The notes below the pieces were generated by a model. That model made no database searches. It saw only the letters and a program-made list of their open reading frames with translations, and was not told the DNA's origin. A DNA stretch of 7,067 nt from DASZHC01 sp035938215. Lineage in GTDB: Bacteria > Verrucomicrobiota > Verrucomicrobiia > Chthoniobacterales > JAFAMB01. The position numbers and the translations under genes are program-made. This document shows positions 5,771-7,067 of this stretch, piece after piece (position 1 is the stretch's first letter; every line of letters begins with the position of its first letter). Location: assembly GCA_035938215.1 (NCBI GenBank), contig DASZHC010000273.1, forward strand, positions 1-7,067, written 5' to 3'.

Positions 5771-5827
5771 GAGCTTGGCTAAGTTTGTGACTTGACGCTT
5801 GCTGCAATTCGTTCAATCACCGGGACG

Positions 5828-6898
5828 GTGAAAAAGTGTCTCGTTACAGGATCAAGCGGCCTGATCGGAAGTGAAGTTGTCACGTTTTTCTCAAATCAGG
5901 GATGGGGAGTCCATGGGTTGGACAACAATATGCGGCGCGATTTTTTTGGGCCCCAAGGGGATACGGTCTGGAATCGAAAACGTCTTGAAAAGGAATTTCC
6001 TGGTTTTCGCCACCGCGAACTCGATATCCGCGACAGGGCAGGAATTGCGGAGGCTGTTCGCGAGATCGCCCCGGATGCAATCATTCATACAGCTGCACAG
6101 CCTAGCCATGATCTGGCTGCCAGCCGGCCTTTTGACGATTTCGACATCAATGCGGTCGGCACTTTGAATCTGCTAGAGGCCGTACGAACGGCCTGCCCGC
6201 AATCGCCGTTCGTCCATATGTCGACGAACAAAGTGTACGGCGACGCGCCTAATCGTCTCAACCTGGTGGAGAAAGAATTGCGCTGGGATTACGCGGATCC
6301 CGAATATGCAAATGGAATCGGGGAGACATTTTCGATTGATCAATCGATACATTCCCTTTTCGGGGCTTCGAAAGCAGCTGCGGACCTCCTGGTTCAAGAA
6401 TATGGGCGGTATTTCCAAATGCCTACCTGCTGCCTGCGAGGCGGTTGTTTAACCGGTCCCAACCACTCCGGAGTCGAACTCCATGGATTTCTCAGTTACG
6501 TCATCCGGTGTAATCTCGAGAGGAAGAGATACAAGATTTTCGGGTACGGCGGCAAACAGGTGCGGGACAACATTCATTCCTTTGATGTTGCCCAATTCAT
6601 GCATCTGTTCGTTCAGAACCCTCGCTGCGCGGCGGTTTATAATATCGGGGGTGGCCGCGAAAATTCCATTTCGATCCTTGAAGCGTTCGCTTTGATTCGG
6701 GACATATCCGGAATCGAGATGTCATACGAATACACCGATCAGAACAGGAAGGGAGATCATATCTGCTACATTTCCGACCTGTCTAGAATGAAAGAGGATT
6801 ATCCGCGTTGGGGAATCACAAAAGATCTGAAGACCACATTCGTCGAGATCTATGAATCGTGGCTAGCTCGAAGATCCCACGAGCCAAAGCGCTCGTGA
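5828..6898 (+). CDS. NAD-dependent epimerase/dehydratase (extended SDR), CDP-tyvelose-2-epimerase-like
   Basis: Extended SDR enzymes modify nucleotide sugars with bound NAD, usually for O-antigen or other surface glycans. Numbering from GTG 5828 (356 residues), the Rossmann glycine motif is TGSSGLIG (7-14) at the very start. Next come LDIRD (65-69), IIHTAAQPSHDLAA (85-98), STNKVYGD (132-139) with the catalytic Thr133, and GKQVRDNIHSFDVA (242-255). STNKVYGD and GKQVRD are shared with Salmonella CDP-tyvelose 2-epimerase (RfbE), so that is the closest named relative I recognise; the substrate is inferred. The catalytic YxxxK appears as FGASK (178-182), with Phe in place of Tyr. The frame is open to TTG 5792, but its 12 extra residues precede the normal SDR start, so GTG is preferred. 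A weak TTGACG-17-AATCAC promoter (5792-5820) would make the message nearly leaderless. Intact, cytosolic. Confidence 0.88.
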   Translation: MKKCLVTGSSGLIGSEVVTFFSNQGWGVHGLDNNMRRDFFGPQGDTVWNRKRLEKEFPGFRHRELDIRDRAGIAEAVREIAPDAIIHTAAQPSHDLAASRPFDDFDINAVGTLNLLEAVRTACPQSPFVHMSTNKVYGDAPNRLNLVEKELRWDYADPEYANGIGETFSIDQSIHSLFGASKAAADLLVQEYGRYFQMPTCCLRGGCLTGPNHSGVELHGFLSYVIRCNLERKRYKIFGYGGKQVRDNIHSFDVAQFMHLFVQNPRCAAVYNIGGGRENSISILEAFALIRDISGIEMSYEYTDQNRKGDHICYISDLSRMKEDYPRWGITKDLKTTFVEIYESWLARRSHEPKRS

Positions 6899-6904
6899 GA
6901 TTTT
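6878..6904 (+). terminator. Possible intrinsic terminator over the epimerase stop codon
   Basis: CACGAGC (6878-6884) pairs perfectly with GCTCGTG (6891-6897) around a 6-base loop. AGATTTT follows, so a short T-run comes 3 bases after the stem. The hairpin includes the TGA stop (6896-6898). An alternative pairing GCTCG (6891-6895) / CGAGC (6905-6909) competes with it. The T-run is short, so termination may be weak. Confidence 0.4.
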
Positions 6905-6913
6905 CGAGCTACA

Positions 6914-7053
6914 GAAGACAGAAGTCAGAAGTCAGAAGTCAGAACCCCAAACTTCGAACTCCGAACTCCGAACTTCGAACGGTGAACGGTGAACGGTGAA
7001 CGGTGAACGGTGAACGGTGAACGGTGAACGGTGAACGGTGAACGGTGAACGGT
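6914..7053 (+). repeat. 20-unit array of 7-nt GAAnnnn repeats ending in 11 copies of GAACGGT
   Basis: Twenty 7-base units run without a slip: GAAGACA, GAAGTCA x3, GAACCCC, AAACTTC, GAACTCC x2, GAACTTC, then GAACGGT x11 (6977-7053). The 11 identical copies point to recent slippage expansion; the first nine units are the older, variable part and follow the order seen at 4364-4440. Read forward, the units give GAA CGG TGA, so the array is not coding on the plus strand; the reverse is open but has no gene signals. It begins 16 bases after the epimerase stop codon. Confidence 0.95.
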
Positions 7054-7067
7054 TCTGTTATTCAACT

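Noticed and set aside
5792..5827. TTG 5792 as start of the epimerase gene
   Set aside because: The 12 extra residues precede the normal SDR N-terminus (MKKCLVTG), and the segment overlaps the likely promoter.
6914..7053. CRISPR array
   Set aside because: Units are 7 bases and contiguous with no spacers, and no cas gene is present.

Overview
This 7.07 kb window looks like chromosomal DNA of a moderately GC-rich Gram-negative bacterium. Two envelope features show an outer membrane: a 407-residue beta-barrel ending in Phe, and a lipobox lipoprotein. My best guess at lineage is Verrucomicrobiota (Chthoniobacterales-like soil bacteria). This is inference from the gene families (RMDN-like TPR protein, BBP2-like barrel, Uma2 nuclease, CDP-tyvelose-epimerase-like SDR protein) and from intergenic DNA full of 7-nt GAAnnnn repeats. 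No marker gene is present to confirm it.

Layout. Positions 1-391 are noncoding and hold a 21-bp direct repeat and an 11-bp inverted repeat. Next come a predicted lipoprotein amidase of the amidase-signature family (392-1756, +) and an exported TPR protein resembling eukaryotic/bacterial RMDN proteins (1853-2620, +). A 404-bp convergent gap (2621-3024) carries a decayed heptamer array, a long imperfect inverted repeat and a hairpin. A BBP2-type outer-membrane barrel follows on the minus strand (3025-4248). The divergent spacer 4249-4490 holds a 20/19-bp inverted repeat abutting a clean heptamer array and a GC-rich hairpin. A Uma2-family nuclease gene (4491-5054, +) is broken by one in-frame TGA. 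Its 3' end overlaps a two-gene minus-strand unit: a nucleotidyltransferase-fold protein (5240-5770) and a small unknown protein (about 5035-5289). Divergent from that unit is an NAD-dependent sugar epimerase-like gene (5828-6898, +), followed by a possible terminator and a 20-unit heptamer array (6914-7053).

How it fits together. The genes do not form one obvious pathway. The amidase, TPR protein and barrel are all predicted to be exported. The SDR protein probably acts on nucleotide sugars for surface polysaccharide, and BBP2-type barrels are often found near such genes, but the two lie 1.6 kb apart here. The central 4.3-5.8 kb stretch (broken Uma2, nucleotidyltransferase, small partner) looks like accessory DNA between repeat arrays. 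I see no CRISPR, tRNA, rRNA, transposase or phage gene, and no complete new defence system. The most notable points are the heptamer arrays sharing one internal order, the TGA-broken Uma2 gene, the SDR protein with Phe at the usual catalytic Tyr position, and the bacterial RMDN-like protein.
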